A stretch of 27,658 nucleotides of DNA from JBFGCM01 sp041581135 (lineage in GTDB: Bacteria > Actinomycetota > Acidimicrobiia > Spongiisociales > UBA5794), in the NCBI GenBank assembly GCA_041581135.1, contig JBFGCM010000049.1, positions 1-27,658 on the forward strand, written 5' to 3'. Position 1 is the first letter of the stretch. Every line of letters starts with the position of its first letter. A program made the translations under genes and the position numbers. Shown here in pieces: positions 7,410 through 14,580 of this stretch. Below the pieces are notes generated by a model. The model saw nothing but the letters and a program-made list of their open reading frames with translations, was not told the DNA's origin and did not search any database.

Positions 7410-8479
7410 GCGACGAGCATCACGACGCGGCGACGACGCCGGAGGCCGACCCGAGCGGTGACGGAGCCATCAGCCGGCGGCGTGCCATTCAGCGTGGCGG
7501 GCTGTCGATGCTCGGCGCCGGACTGGTGGTGGGCGGGGCGGGAGTGTATGGACTGGGTGGCGTCGGCGCCCCCGATGCCGCCGCCGGCGAGGCATACGGC
7601 ACCGGAGTGCTCTCGAGCGAACTGCCGACCGGGGCCGCCGCCGGGCCCTACGGCGCCGACCACTCCGTGCCCGATCAACTCGATGCGAACGCGCTCGACC
7701 TGCGCACGTACCCGCCTTCGCCGCGACGGGGTACGGTCGAGGTCGAGATGGCGGTCGTGGAACGCTCCTTGCAGGTGTCGCGGGCCCACACCGTCGAGGC
7801 ATGGACCTACAACGGCACCGCTCCGGGACCCATCATCCGGGCCACGGAGGGTGATGCGCTCCGGGTGCATTTCGTCAACAGCACCGGCCACGACCACAAC
7901 CTCCACTTCCACGGCCGCCACTCGCCGCTTCATGACGGCTGGGAGCCGGTTCCGCCCGGAGGCGAGACCGTGTACGAGATCGAAGCGGGGCCGGCCGGAG
8001 TCCATCCGTACCACTGCCACACCATGCCCATCGACCGTCACATCGCGAAAGGACTGTACGGCACCCTCATCGTCGACCCCAGGGACGGCAGGCCGAACGC
8101 CCATGAGGTGGTCCTGGCTCTCTCGGGATGGGACGTCGACGAGGACGGACGCAACGAGGTCTATGGGTACAACGGGGTCGCCGGGTTCTATCAGAAGTAC
8201 CCCATCAAGGTGCCGGTCGGGGAGCCGGTGCGTGCCTATGTGCTCAACATGGTCGAGTTCGACCCCATCGCCTCGTTCCATCTCCACGCCGAGATGTTCG
8301 ACGTCTATCCGGCCGGGATGGGAGAAGCGCCGGCGTTCACCACCGACGTCGTCACCATGGGCCAGATGGATCGCGCCATCCTGGAGTTCACGCTGTCCGA
8401 GCTGGGTCGGTACATGTTCCATCCCCACCAGCACTCGATGATGTCCCGTGGCGCCATGGGGTGGTTCGCCGCCGTGTGA
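7406..8479 (+). CDS. Tat-exported two-domain multicopper oxidase
   Basis: The 357-residue product carries a twin-arginine signal (SRRRAIQRGG, 23-32) followed by a hydrophobic Gly/Ala stretch. Two cupredoxin domains follow. Domain 1 has HFHGRH (His167/His169) and YHCHTMPIDRH (His203, Cys204, His205, His212, with Leu217 in the axial place). Domain 2 has FHLHAE (His292/His294) and FHPHQH (His339/His341) but no cysteine. A type 1 copper is therefore predicted only in domain 1, with type 2/3 sites between subunits, as in the two-domain oxidases called type C. It should oxidise a phenol, metal ion or protein donor and reduce oxygen. The start is TTG 7406, which overlaps the upstream TGA and implies coupled translation; no other start keeps the Tat motif. 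Confidence 0.9.
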   Translation: MSDEHHDAATTPEADPSGDGAISRRRAIQRGGLSMLGAGLVVGGAGVYGLGGVGAPDAAAGEAYGTGVLSSELPTGAAAGPYGADHSVPDQLDANALDLRTYPPSPRRGTVEVEMAVVERSLQVSRAHTVEAWTYNGTAPGPIIRATEGDALRVHFVNSTGHDHNLHFHGRHSPLHDGWEPVPPGGETVYEIEAGPAGVHPYHCHTMPIDRHIAKGLYGTLIVDPRDGRPNAHEVVLALSGWDVDEDGRNEVYGYNGVAGFYQKYPIKVPVGEPVRAYVLNMVEFDPIASFHLHAEMFDVYPAGMGEAPAFTTDVVTMGQMDRAILEFTLSELGRYMFHPHQHSMMSRGAMGWFAAV

Positions 8480-8497
8480 GTGGTACCCGGTGAAGGC

Positions 8498-8526
8498 CGA
8501 CGCCGCGCGGCTACAAGCCGGCGTCG
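8498..8526. terminator. Possible hairpin between convergent genes
   Basis: CGACGCCG (8498-8505) and CGGCGTCG (8519-8526) form a perfect eight-base stem with a 13-base loop. It spans the stop codon of the methyltransferase gene in the 31-base convergent gap. No T-run follows on either strand, so it may be only a weak terminator. Confidence 0.35.
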
Positions 8527-9095
8527 CCCTTGCACGCCACGATGCGAGCCAAGACGAACGTGTCGTCGCTCCGATCGCTGGGTTCGGTCGTCTCCGTGTA
8601 GTACACGATGCGCAGGGAGGCGAAGGCGCGCAGCAGCTCCTGCGGGTCCAGCCGGAACTCCGGTGACGACGGGCCGGCAGCCGGCCGACTCGTCTTCACG
8701 TGGTGATCGATGAGGATCCACCCCTCCGGCGCCAGACCGGCGACGAGCTTCGGCCACAACGCCGGGTTGCGGTACCGGATCACGGTGATCACCTGGTACG
8801 CGGCTGCGCGAATCTCGAACTCGTTCAGGTCGGACACGATCCAGTTGACCTTCACTCCTCTGCGGTCTGCCTCCGCCCGGGCGCGGTCGATCGCCACTTC
8901 GGAGATGTCGACGGCGTCGACCTCGTAGCCCGCCTCGGCGAGCCGCAGGGCGTTGCGCCCCGTGCCGCATGCAATGTCGAGTGCCCGACCGGGCGTGAGC
9001 CGCGGCAGCCACTCTTCGAGGAACGGGGCCGGACGGGTCCGTGGCACATAGTCGCCATCGGCATATCGCTGGTTCCACATCTCCCGTTCGTTCAT
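8511..9095 (-). CDS. Class I SAM-dependent methyltransferase
   Basis: The 194-residue protein has motif I ALDIACGTGRNALRLAEAG followed by VDAVDIS, the classic SAM-binding Rossmann pattern. It starts MNEREMWNQRYADGDYVPRT, a beginning common in small TehB-like methyltransferases. The later strand WILIDHHVKTSR fits motif III. The substrate cannot be predicted. The start is ATG 9095 because the family pattern begins there; the frame is open farther upstream but would overlap the divergent VOC gene. There is no ribosome site, and GATAAT six bases upstream suggests a leaderless mRNA. Only 39 bases separate it from the divergent VOC gene, so the two probably share a promoter region. Confidence 0.87.
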   Translation of the reverse strand: MNEREMWNQRYADGDYVPRTRPAPFLEEWLPRLTPGRALDIACGTGRNALRLAEAGYEVDAVDISEVAIDRARAEADRRGVKVNWIVSDLNEFEIRAAAYQVITVIRYRNPALWPKLVAGLAPEGWILIDHHVKTSRPAAGPSSPEFRLDPQELLRAFASLRIVYYTETTEPSDRSDDTFVLARIVACKGDAGL

Positions 9096-9101
9096 CCGGG
9101 C

Positions 9102-9107
9102 ATTATC
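9102..9107 (-). promoter_or_regulatory. Candidate -10 box for the methyltransferase (GATAAT)
   Basis: On the minus strand GATAAT ends six bases before ATG 9095. The spacing matches the other leaderless candidates in this window. It lies in the 39-base divergent gap. Confidence 0.35.
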
Positions 9108-9133
9108 GACGCATCGACTGGCATCACAGCGCA

Positions 9134-9139
9134 TATGCT
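9134..9139 (+). promoter_or_regulatory. Candidate -10 box (TATGCT) of the divergent VOC gene
   Basis: TATGCT fits TANNNT and would start RNA near 9146. That is downstream of ATG 9135 but upstream of the AGGAG at 9156-9160. If real, translation would begin at CTG 9165 and not at ATG 9135. Confidence 0.3.
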
Positions 9140-9653
9140 TCTGGCACATCGCCACAGGAGAGCACTGGTCACCCGAATCGTTCCTCACCTCTGGTACACC
9201 GACGCTGCTGTAGAGGCGGCTGAGTTCTACGCGTTGATCTTCCCCGACTCCAGCGTCGGTCGTGTGACGACCCTCCCGAGTGACTCCCCGAGTGGCCCGG
9301 TGGGAACCGTCGAGGTGGTCGAGTTCACGCTCCTCGGATCTCCCTTCATGGCGATCTCGGCCGGCCCGCATCACGAGTTCAACGACGCCATCTCGTTCGT
9401 GGTGGAGTGTGCCGACCAGGCGGAGGTCGACATGTACTGGGAGGCGCTGTTGGAGGGCGGTGGCACCGAGGTGATGTGTGGCTGGCTACGGGATCGCTAC
9501 GGCGTGTCGTGGCAGGTGGTGCCGCGAGCGCTCGGCGAGATGCTCGCCCATCCGGATCGGGAGAAGGCGAAGCGGGCCGGCGATGCCGTGCTCACCATGG
9601 TGAAGCTCGACCTGGCGACCCTCGAAGCGGCCTTCCACGGAGACGACGGGTGA
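9135..9653 (+). CDS. PhnB-like VOC family protein
   Basis: This protein belongs to the same VOC branch as the gene at 1611. RIVPHLWYTDAAVEAAEFYALIF is the usual opening, SPFMAISAGPHHEFNDAISFVVEC the middle, and DRYGVSWQVVP the closing strand of that group. The function is unknown; the annotation as a ubiquinone methyltransferase often given to relatives is not supported. ATG 9135 gives 172 residues with an unusual basic leader. The homologous part begins just after CTG 9165, and AGGAG (9156-9160) stands in front of that CTG, so the true start may be the rare CTG, giving 162 residues. It is divergent from the methyltransferase gene. Confidence 0.85.
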   Translation: MLLAHRHRRALVTRIVPHLWYTDAAVEAAEFYALIFPDSSVGRVTTLPSDSPSGPVGTVEVVEFTLLGSPFMAISAGPHHEFNDAISFVVECADQAEVDMYWEALLEGGGTEVMCGWLRDRYGVSWQVVPRALGEMLAHPDREKAKRAGDAVLTMVKLDLATLEAAFHGDDG

Positions 9654-9674
9654 CCAGAGCAGGATTCCGGCTCG

Positions 9675-10062
9675 TCAGCCTTCTCTGATCAGTTCGATGT
9701 GGAGCTCGATGGTGGTCTCTCTTGACACGAGAAGGCCGCCCGACGCCAGAGGCATGTCCCAGGTGAGGTCCCAGTCCTCCCGGTCGATGGTGCCCGTTGC
9801 GCTGAAGACGGCGCGGTCGTTGCCCCAGGGATCGGTGACGGCTCCGAGGAACTCAGCCGCGAGCGTCCAGGGATCGGGTGACGTCACGAATGGTGAGGGC
9901 ACCCGTCATGGAACCGCTCGTACCGTCCCACTCGATCGCCGTGGACTCGTACCGAGCAGTCGGCCACCGCTCGACATCGAAGAAGTCGGCGGATCGCAAA
10001 TGCTCGTCACGCGTGCTGTCGCCGGTGCTGACCGAGGTCATGTCGATGGTCGTCGGCGATCG
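9675..10062 (-). pseudogene. yceI-like gene remnant, 5'-truncated and frameshifted
   Basis: Two minus-strand frames together read as the C-terminal two thirds of a YceI-family lipocalin-like protein. The first (start side, to about 9871) contains SVSTGDSTRDEHLRSADFF and GALTIRDVTR. The second (from about 9869 to the stop at 9675) continues with WTLAAEFLG, DPWGNDRAVFSATGTIDRED and ETTIELHIELIREG. The frames differ by one surplus base in the GGG at 9870-9872; without it the reading runs ...DVTRSWTLAAEFLG. The first 50-60 residues of a YceI protein are also missing: an in-frame stop lies at 10063-10065 and the cyclase gene ends at 10131, leaving no room. YceI proteins bind isoprenoid-type lipids; this copy is probably dead. 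Confidence 0.8.
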
Positions 10063-10130
10063 TCACGGGCTTGAGGAAGGTGATCGCTGCCGCAAACGCG
10101 GAGTGAGCGCGTGCGCCGCGCCACCGCCCG

Positions 10131-11870
10131 CTACGCCTCGGTGATCCGATCGCCGGAGTCGAGGCCGGCTTCTGCCAAGGACCGCTTCCAGCGAGTCACC
10201 AGCTCCGGATCCTGGTACGGACGTCGGTCCAGCCACGCGCCGACATCGACGCCGGGAAACCGTTCGGTGATGAGCGCTGCGGTCGCCTTGGCTCTGCGCA
10301 GCTGACCGAGCTCGACCTGCGCGGCCGCCAGCACCATGAGCGCTTCGAGGTTGCGGGGCTGGTGCTCCAGCACGGATTCGGCGGTGGAGGCAGCGGCCTG
10401 CAACCGGTTCCCGATGTACAGCGAGCACGCTTGGATGGTCGGGTACCACGGCTTGTTCATGGCGGTGAGCCGCATCGCCACGTCGAGGAGGTCGATCGAC
10501 TTCTCCCACTGCCCCAGGTAGCGGCGCACACTCGCTTCGAGGCCGTACGTGATGTCGCATGTCGGGCGCTGGATCTCGACGTGTTCGAGCATCTCCAACG
10601 CTTCCCCGGCCTGCCCGATGGACATGAGGATCGCTGCCTGCACCATCTGCGCCAGTCCGGTCTGATCTCCCAGCTCCGCGCCCCGGCGCGCCAGGTCCAT
10701 TGCGATGGTGTAGTGCTCGGCCGCGTCGGGAAGGAGTCCCTCGGCGGCTCCCACCCAGTGGGCGAATGCCGTCAATGACGGACCGATGAAGAGGTCGGGG
10801 TGGGCGGCGGCGACCCCTTCGAACAGCTCGATGGCGCGGAGAATGCCTTCCGGCGTGTCGGCAGTGAGGTGGTACCACCCCTGGTAGATGTCCCGGATGG
10901 CGGCGGGGTCCTCCAGGCGTGAGTACTCCCGGGCCGGCTCTCCGATGACGAGCTCTACCTCCACTGCGGCGGCGATCTGGTCGGCGATCTCGTCGGAGCC
11001 GGCCACGAGTTCCTCTGCAGTCGCACTCCACCGCTGGGAGGTGACGATGTTCATCGTGGCGACTTGCATCAACTTGGCGTAGAAGCGGGCCCGCTCCTCG
11101 AACTGGTGGAACCCCATCTCCATCAAGTATTCGGGGGCCTGTGTGGCGGGTTCGATCGGATCGGCAGGGGCGTCGATGACGCTCATGCTGGGAACGCCGG
11201 CGAGGCGATGCACGACGTCGGCTCGGATCAACTCGGGCACCCCTTCGGTGGCGGCGGTGAGACCGGACGTGTGGATGGGCAACACGGCGATGGAGGGCGG
11301 TGACAGAGCGAGTCGAGGCGCTTGATGCTCCACCGCCGTCGGGAGATCGGCGAACTCGAACACTTCCACGCCCTCGGGGATGTTCTTGAGGCGTCGCACA
11401 CCGGTGGACCTGAAGCGGAGCGCCGGCTCGTCGAGCTCCTGGTACACCGATCCGGAGACGCTCACGCCGCCGGGGCGAGCCAGCGCCTGGATGCGGGCCG
11501 CGATGTTCAACGCATCACCGAAGTAGTCCCCGTCGCTGATGGTGACGGGTCCTTGGTCGATGCCCATGCGGAAACGAAGCCTTCGATTCTCCGGGACCTG
11601 TTCCGAGTCTCGCTCGATGGCGGCGGAGATGGCGATTGCCGCGCCAATGGCGGCCTTGGCGTCCTCGAACACCGCCATGAAGTTGTCACCGACGAAGTTG
11701 ACGAGAGCCCCGCCGGCTTGGGCGATCTGCTTCTCCACCAGCCGGTGATAACGCTCCATGGTCGTGGTCGTGGCGCCGAAGTCGTCCGCCATCAACCGGC
11801 TGTACCCGACCACGTCGGCATTGAGCGCAACCAGTTCTCGCGTCTCGGTGATGAGCTGGGTGTCTGCCAT
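10131..11870 (-). CDS. Class III nucleotidyl cyclase with TolB-like and TPR-like regions
   Basis: The 579-residue protein starts with a class III cyclase domain (about 12-175). It shows metal-binding Asp19 (ALNADVVGYSR) and Asp62 (NFVGDNFMAVF), and the GDALNIAARIQ motif with Asn122 and Arg126 that stabilise the transition state. Asp115 sits at the base-selecting position, while the KxxGD lysine is replaced by Asn58, as in many bacterial TolB/TPR cyclases; cAMP is the likely product. PSIAVLPI at 192-199 begins a TolB-like region, and the remaining 350 residues are helical with TPR-like repeats. There are no membrane helices, so it is cytoplasmic. It may sense a partner through the TPR part. 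A TAGATT -10 box lies upstream. Confidence 0.87.
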   Translation of the reverse strand: MADTQLITETRELVALNADVVGYSRLMADDFGATTTTMERYHRLVEKQIAQAGGALVNFVGDNFMAVFEDAKAAIGAAIAISAAIERDSEQVPENRRLRFRMGIDQGPVTISDGDYFGDALNIAARIQALARPGGVSVSGSVYQELDEPALRFRSTGVRRLKNIPEGVEVFEFADLPTAVEHQAPRLALSPPSIAVLPIHTSGLTAATEGVPELIRADVVHRLAGVPSMSVIDAPADPIEPATQAPEYLMEMGFHQFEERARFYAKLMQVATMNIVTSQRWSATAEELVAGSDEIADQIAAAVEVELVIGEPAREYSRLEDPAAIRDIYQGWYHLTADTPEGILRAIELFEGVAAAHPDLFIGPSLTAFAHWVGAAEGLLPDAAEHYTIAMDLARRGAELGDQTGLAQMVQAAILMSIGQAGEALEMLEHVEIQRPTCDITYGLEASVRRYLGQWEKSIDLLDVAMRLTAMNKPWYPTIQACSLYIGNRLQAAASTAESVLEHQPRNLEALMVLAAAQVELGQLRRAKATAALITERFPGVDVGAWLDRRPYQDPELVTRWKRSLAEAGLDSGDRITEA

Positions 11871-11891
11871 CGGAGGTGTCTCGTCCTGTGA

Positions 11892-11897
11892 AATCTA
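11892..11897 (-). promoter_or_regulatory. Candidate -10 box (TAGATT) of the cyclase gene
   Basis: On the minus strand TAGATT would start RNA near 11885, giving a leader of about 15 bases before ATG 11870. The leader contains only a weak AGGAC ribosome site. No clear -35 was seen. Confidence 0.35.
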
Positions 11898-11932
11898 GCG
11901 ACGGGATGGCGCTGCACCGACGAGGTGACCGT

Positions 11933-12727
11933 CTAATTGCTGCTCCCCGAGCGACCGGCCAGGTTCACAACGGCGGCGATCACGGCCGGCCCTTGTACCA
12001 AGGCGGCGTCGTTGTGGTCCGCACCGTCGATGCGCACCCATGTCGTGGGGCCCGGGGCTGCGTCGTGTATCGCTCGTGACTGCTCCGGCGGGATGATGGA
12101 GTCCGCCGAACCGGCGATCACCACCGTGGGAACCGCCACGTCGGCGATCCGGTCGAGCGACGGATACTCGTCCCAGAGCAGTAGCTCCGCCGGTAGCAGG
12201 GGATAGTGCACGCCGCTCACGTCGGCGAGCGAGGTGAACGGCGATCGCAGCACGATGGCGTCAGGCGGTTGCCGGACAGCCAGATCGACGGCCACCGCGG
12301 CTCCTAGGGACTCTCCGAAGTAGACCATGGGCCGGCCCGGGTAGCGCACACGCACCCAGTCCGCCACGGCCTGAGCGTCGTTGGCGAGACCGTCCTCGGT
12401 GGGGCTGCCGGGGTTGCCGCCATATCCGCGATAGTCGAAGAGGATGACGCCGAGGCCATGCCCGGCAAGTGCGTCGCCCAGGCCGAGACGGTCACCTCGG
12501 TTACCGGCGTTGCCGTTGAAGACGATGACCACGGCGGCGTCACCTCTCGGCTCCCAGACCCACGCCGCCAGGTCGAGGCCGTCACTGGTGGCAAGCGTCA
12601 CGGGTTCCCAGCCTGGGGGTGGTGGACCCGGGGATCCCGACGGGAAATAGATGAGGCGCCGTTGCCCGAGCCACAGGATTCCGACGGCTACGACCACCAC
12701 CACGCCGAGCGTGACGAGAACTCGCAT
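11933..12727 (-). CDS. Membrane-anchored alpha/beta hydrolase
   Basis: This 264-residue protein has one N-terminal membrane helix (3-21) and an alpha/beta-hydrolase domain. The nucleophile elbow is GESLG (Ser140), the acid is Asp209 in GSADSIIP, and the base is His238 in GADHND. NGNAGNRGDR and FDYRGYGGNPGSP form the oxyanion-side loops. The pattern matches the BEM46/ABHD13-like group of serine hydrolases, whose substrates are mostly unknown; an esterase or thioesterase role is plausible. I start it at ATG 12727 because AAGGGA lies six bases before it and the membrane helix follows at once. A longer frame from 12784 adds only polar residues. The cyclase gene follows on the same strand 63 bases later. 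Confidence 0.88.
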   Translation of the reverse strand: MRVLVTLGVVVVVAVGILWLGQRRLIYFPSGSPGPPPPGWEPVTLATSDGLDLAAWVWEPRGDAAVVIVFNGNAGNRGDRLGLGDALAGHGLGVILFDYRGYGGNPGSPTEDGLANDAQAVADWVRVRYPGRPMVYFGESLGAAVAVDLAVRQPPDAIVLRSPFTSLADVSGVHYPLLPAELLLWDEYPSLDRIADVAVPTVVIAGSADSIIPPEQSRAIHDAAPGPTTWVRIDGADHNDAALVQGPAVIAAVVNLAGRSGSSN

Positions 12728-13100
12728 CACCCGTCCCTTCACTTCATTCTCGCGCCCTGGATACCGGCTGGTAGTTCTCGGCAACGCATGCCTCCGCCAG
12801 GTGGCGTTGTGTACCCCATGGTGACACGCTCACCCTCGAGGCGCGGGCTGCGGGCCCAGGTTGCCCCTTGTGGATCGTCCGCTGCGGCACCACACTTCCA
12901 ACTTGGGAGGAAGGAGGTCTCATCAGACCGACGCCCCGCCTCCGAACCCCGGGCCACCGCAGTGCGGTTACGCGCGCCCGGGTACGACCGCCGCCGATCC
13001 AGGCACGGCCCGTCCTGCAGGAAGATCCTGGTGCGCCGAGGTCGCCTCGAGTCCCGAGGAGGTGGCTGGGACGTCACGGAACCGCGAAGAAGGGGAAACC
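12728..13100. other. Intergenic region with an orphan ribosome-site-like sequence
   Basis: This 373-base gap separates the divergent hydrolase and secreted-protein genes. It should hold both promoters, but I see no convincing -35/-10 pair. GGGAGGAAGGAGG at 12905-12917 looks like a strong ribosome site, yet no ATG, GTG or TTG stands at a usable distance. A short hairpin (GGTCT 12916-12920, AGACC 12925-12929) overlaps its end. No coding frame in the gap looks real. Confidence 0.5.
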
Positions 13101-13613
13101 ATGAAGAAGAAGCTGACGACCGTGCTCGCCGCGATCGTCGTCCTCTCGATGCTGGCCGCGGCGCCGGTGACCGCGAAACACCCACTGGAAGGTTGGCTGG
13201 TCGCCGATTTCAACGTCGGGTTCGGTGTCGAGGATGCCCCGTGTCCGACGGTCACGTGGGCGGGGAACATCACGATCGACGACGAGGCCTACGGGATGGT
13301 GTTCATCCCGACGGCCGAACCCACCGTCATCATGCAAGCCTTCCACTTCGTCGAGCAGTGGATCATCTACGAGACACCGCTCGAGTACGACGGCGGTGTG
13401 TTCGAGGAGTGTGACGCCGACGACGTCGCCATGTGGGGGTACGACGGCGGTGTCGTCTCGCTGGCCACGCTGGAAGCTCACGCCAACGGCACCGTCGAGT
13501 TCGTCGATCCTGAAGGGCCGTTCGCCGGCAGGCTCATGGCTCACGGGCTGCGATGGAGTGGGCTGCTCTCGGACTCGTTCCTCGAGTTCGAAGGCCCCTG
13601 GAGCGCTCGATGA
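13101..13613 (+). CDS. Secreted protein of unknown function
   Basis: The 170-residue product begins with a standard signal peptide (MKKKLTTVLAAIVVLSMLAA, cleavage probably after VTA, about residue 25). The mature part of about 145 residues is rich in beta-strand patterns and acidic residues and has two cysteines that could pair. I do not recognise a family. The start is supported by AGGGG five bases before ATG 13101. It stands alone: the upstream gap is 373 bases and a perfect hairpin follows 55 bases after the stop. Its size and signal resemble the secreted protein gene at 16904, but I see no clear sequence similarity between the two. Confidence 0.82.
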   Translation: MKKKLTTVLAAIVVLSMLAAAPVTAKHPLEGWLVADFNVGFGVEDAPCPTVTWAGNITIDDEAYGMVFIPTAEPTVIMQAFHFVEQWIIYETPLEYDGGVFEECDADDVAMWGYDGGVVSLATLEAHANGTVEFVDPEGPFAGRLMAHGLRWSGLLSDSFLEFEGPWSAR

Positions 13614-13667
13614 CGCCCCGTCGCTAGACACACCTGCCTGACGCCAGAACGGCGCCCAGGCACGATG

Positions 13668-13701
13668 GAGATGCCCGCGGTCGACGTGTCGCGGGCATCT
13701 C
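13668..13701 (+). terminator. Perfect 12-bp hairpin after the secreted-protein gene
   Basis: GAGATGCCCGCG (13668-13679) and CGCGGGCATCTC (13690-13701) pair without mismatch around a ten-base loop. It lies 55 bases beyond the stop at 13613. The following bases are TGTGTGTG, not a T-run, so it is a T-poor terminator of the sort seen in high-GC bacteria. Confidence 0.65.
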
Positions 13702-13825
13702 TGTGTGTGCCGCCCGGTCGAAACGCGCATGCTCACCCCGCCGACGGCGGAGCACTTCGACCCTAGTGCCCACTGCTCGCCGGGAGGACGCTGGGGGTGG
13801 TACGCAGCCAAAAGGGGGGACCGCC

Positions 13826-14560
13826 ATGCGTCACCGAACCTTCATTGGCCTGCTCGCGTTGTTGTTGATCGCCGCCTGCGGTGACGTCGACGTCGACCTC
13901 GGGCGGGACGTGGACGGCAGCGGGACCGTCATCACCGAGACCCGCGAGGTGAGTGACTTCGAACGCATCACTCTCGCCGGTGAGGGGAGCGTCATCGTCA
14001 CCGTCGGTGAGCCGGCCTCGTTGAGCATCGAGACCGACGACAACCTGCTCCAGCACATCGAGACGACCGTACGTGGGAACACCCTGGTGATCGAGACCGA
14101 GGACGGCATCGATATCGACCCGAGTGACTCGGTCATCTATCGGGTGTCGACGCGAGAGCTCACGGGGCTCACGCTCGCCGGAGCAGGTGACTTCGACGTA
14201 GCCTCGGCTGACGCCGACAGCTTCTCGATCACGCTCAGTGGAGCCGGCGACGTCAACGTGGGCGCGCTCACGGCCCCGGAGCTCGACGTCGAGATCTCCG
14301 GTGCGGGACGCGTCGAGCTGGCAGGCGATGTGAGCACACTGGACGTCACCCTCACCGGTATCGGCAACTATGAAGGTGCTGACCTACGGAGCGCCCGCGC
14401 CGATGTCTCGACGACAGGGGCAGGCTCGGCCACGGTGTGGGCCACTGACGATCTCTCTGCGACGATCACCGGAGTCGGGAGCATCGACTACTACGGCTCC
14501 CCCCAGGTGACGCAGACCGTGACGGGCGTAGGCACGATCAGCGGTCTCGGCGACAAGTAG
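13826..14560 (+). CDS. Lipoprotein with GIN/DUF2807 beta-solenoid domain
   Basis: The 244-residue product is a lipoprotein with LLLIAAC ending at Cys18. From about residue 35 it has the head-domain pattern of DUF2807 (GIN domain, 'auto-transporter adhesin head'): RETREVSDFERITLAGEGSV-type opening and then a ladder of near-repeats such as LTLAGAGDFDV, ITLSGAGDVNV, VEISGAGRVEL, VTLTGIGNYEG and ATITGVGSIDY, spaced about 20 residues apart. This predicts a beta-solenoid on the outer face of the membrane. Family members have no proven biochemical role; adhesion or envelope-stress roles have been suggested. ATG 13826 is supported by AAGGGGGGA five bases upstream. DUF1801 and SLC13 genes follow on the same strand. 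Confidence 0.88.
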   Translation: MRHRTFIGLLALLLIAACGDVDVDLGRDVDGSGTVITETREVSDFERITLAGEGSVIVTVGEPASLSIETDDNLLQHIETTVRGNTLVIETEDGIDIDPSDSVIYRVSTRELTGLTLAGAGDFDVASADADSFSITLSGAGDVNVGALTAPELDVEISGAGRVELAGDVSTLDVTLTGIGNYEGADLRSARADVSTTGAGSATVWATDDLSATITGVGSIDYYGSPQVTQTVTGVGTISGLGDK

Positions 14561-14570
14561 CCGTCGGCTA
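14558..14570. repeat. 13-base palindrome between the GIN and DUF1801 genes
   Basis: TAGCCG, one T and CGGCTA form a perfect palindrome. Its left end is the stop codon of the GIN-domain gene and its right end overlaps the first two bases of the TAGCGT box. It may be an operator or a chance structure. Confidence 0.35.
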
Positions 14571-14574
14571 GCGT
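14569..14574 (+). promoter_or_regulatory. Candidate -10 box for a leaderless transcript (TAGCGT)
   Basis: TAGCGT ends six bases before GTG 14581, which has no ribosome site. This is the same arrangement as at 2072 and, on the minus strand, at 27345. No clear -35. Confidence 0.42.
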
Positions 14575-14580
14575 TCGCAC

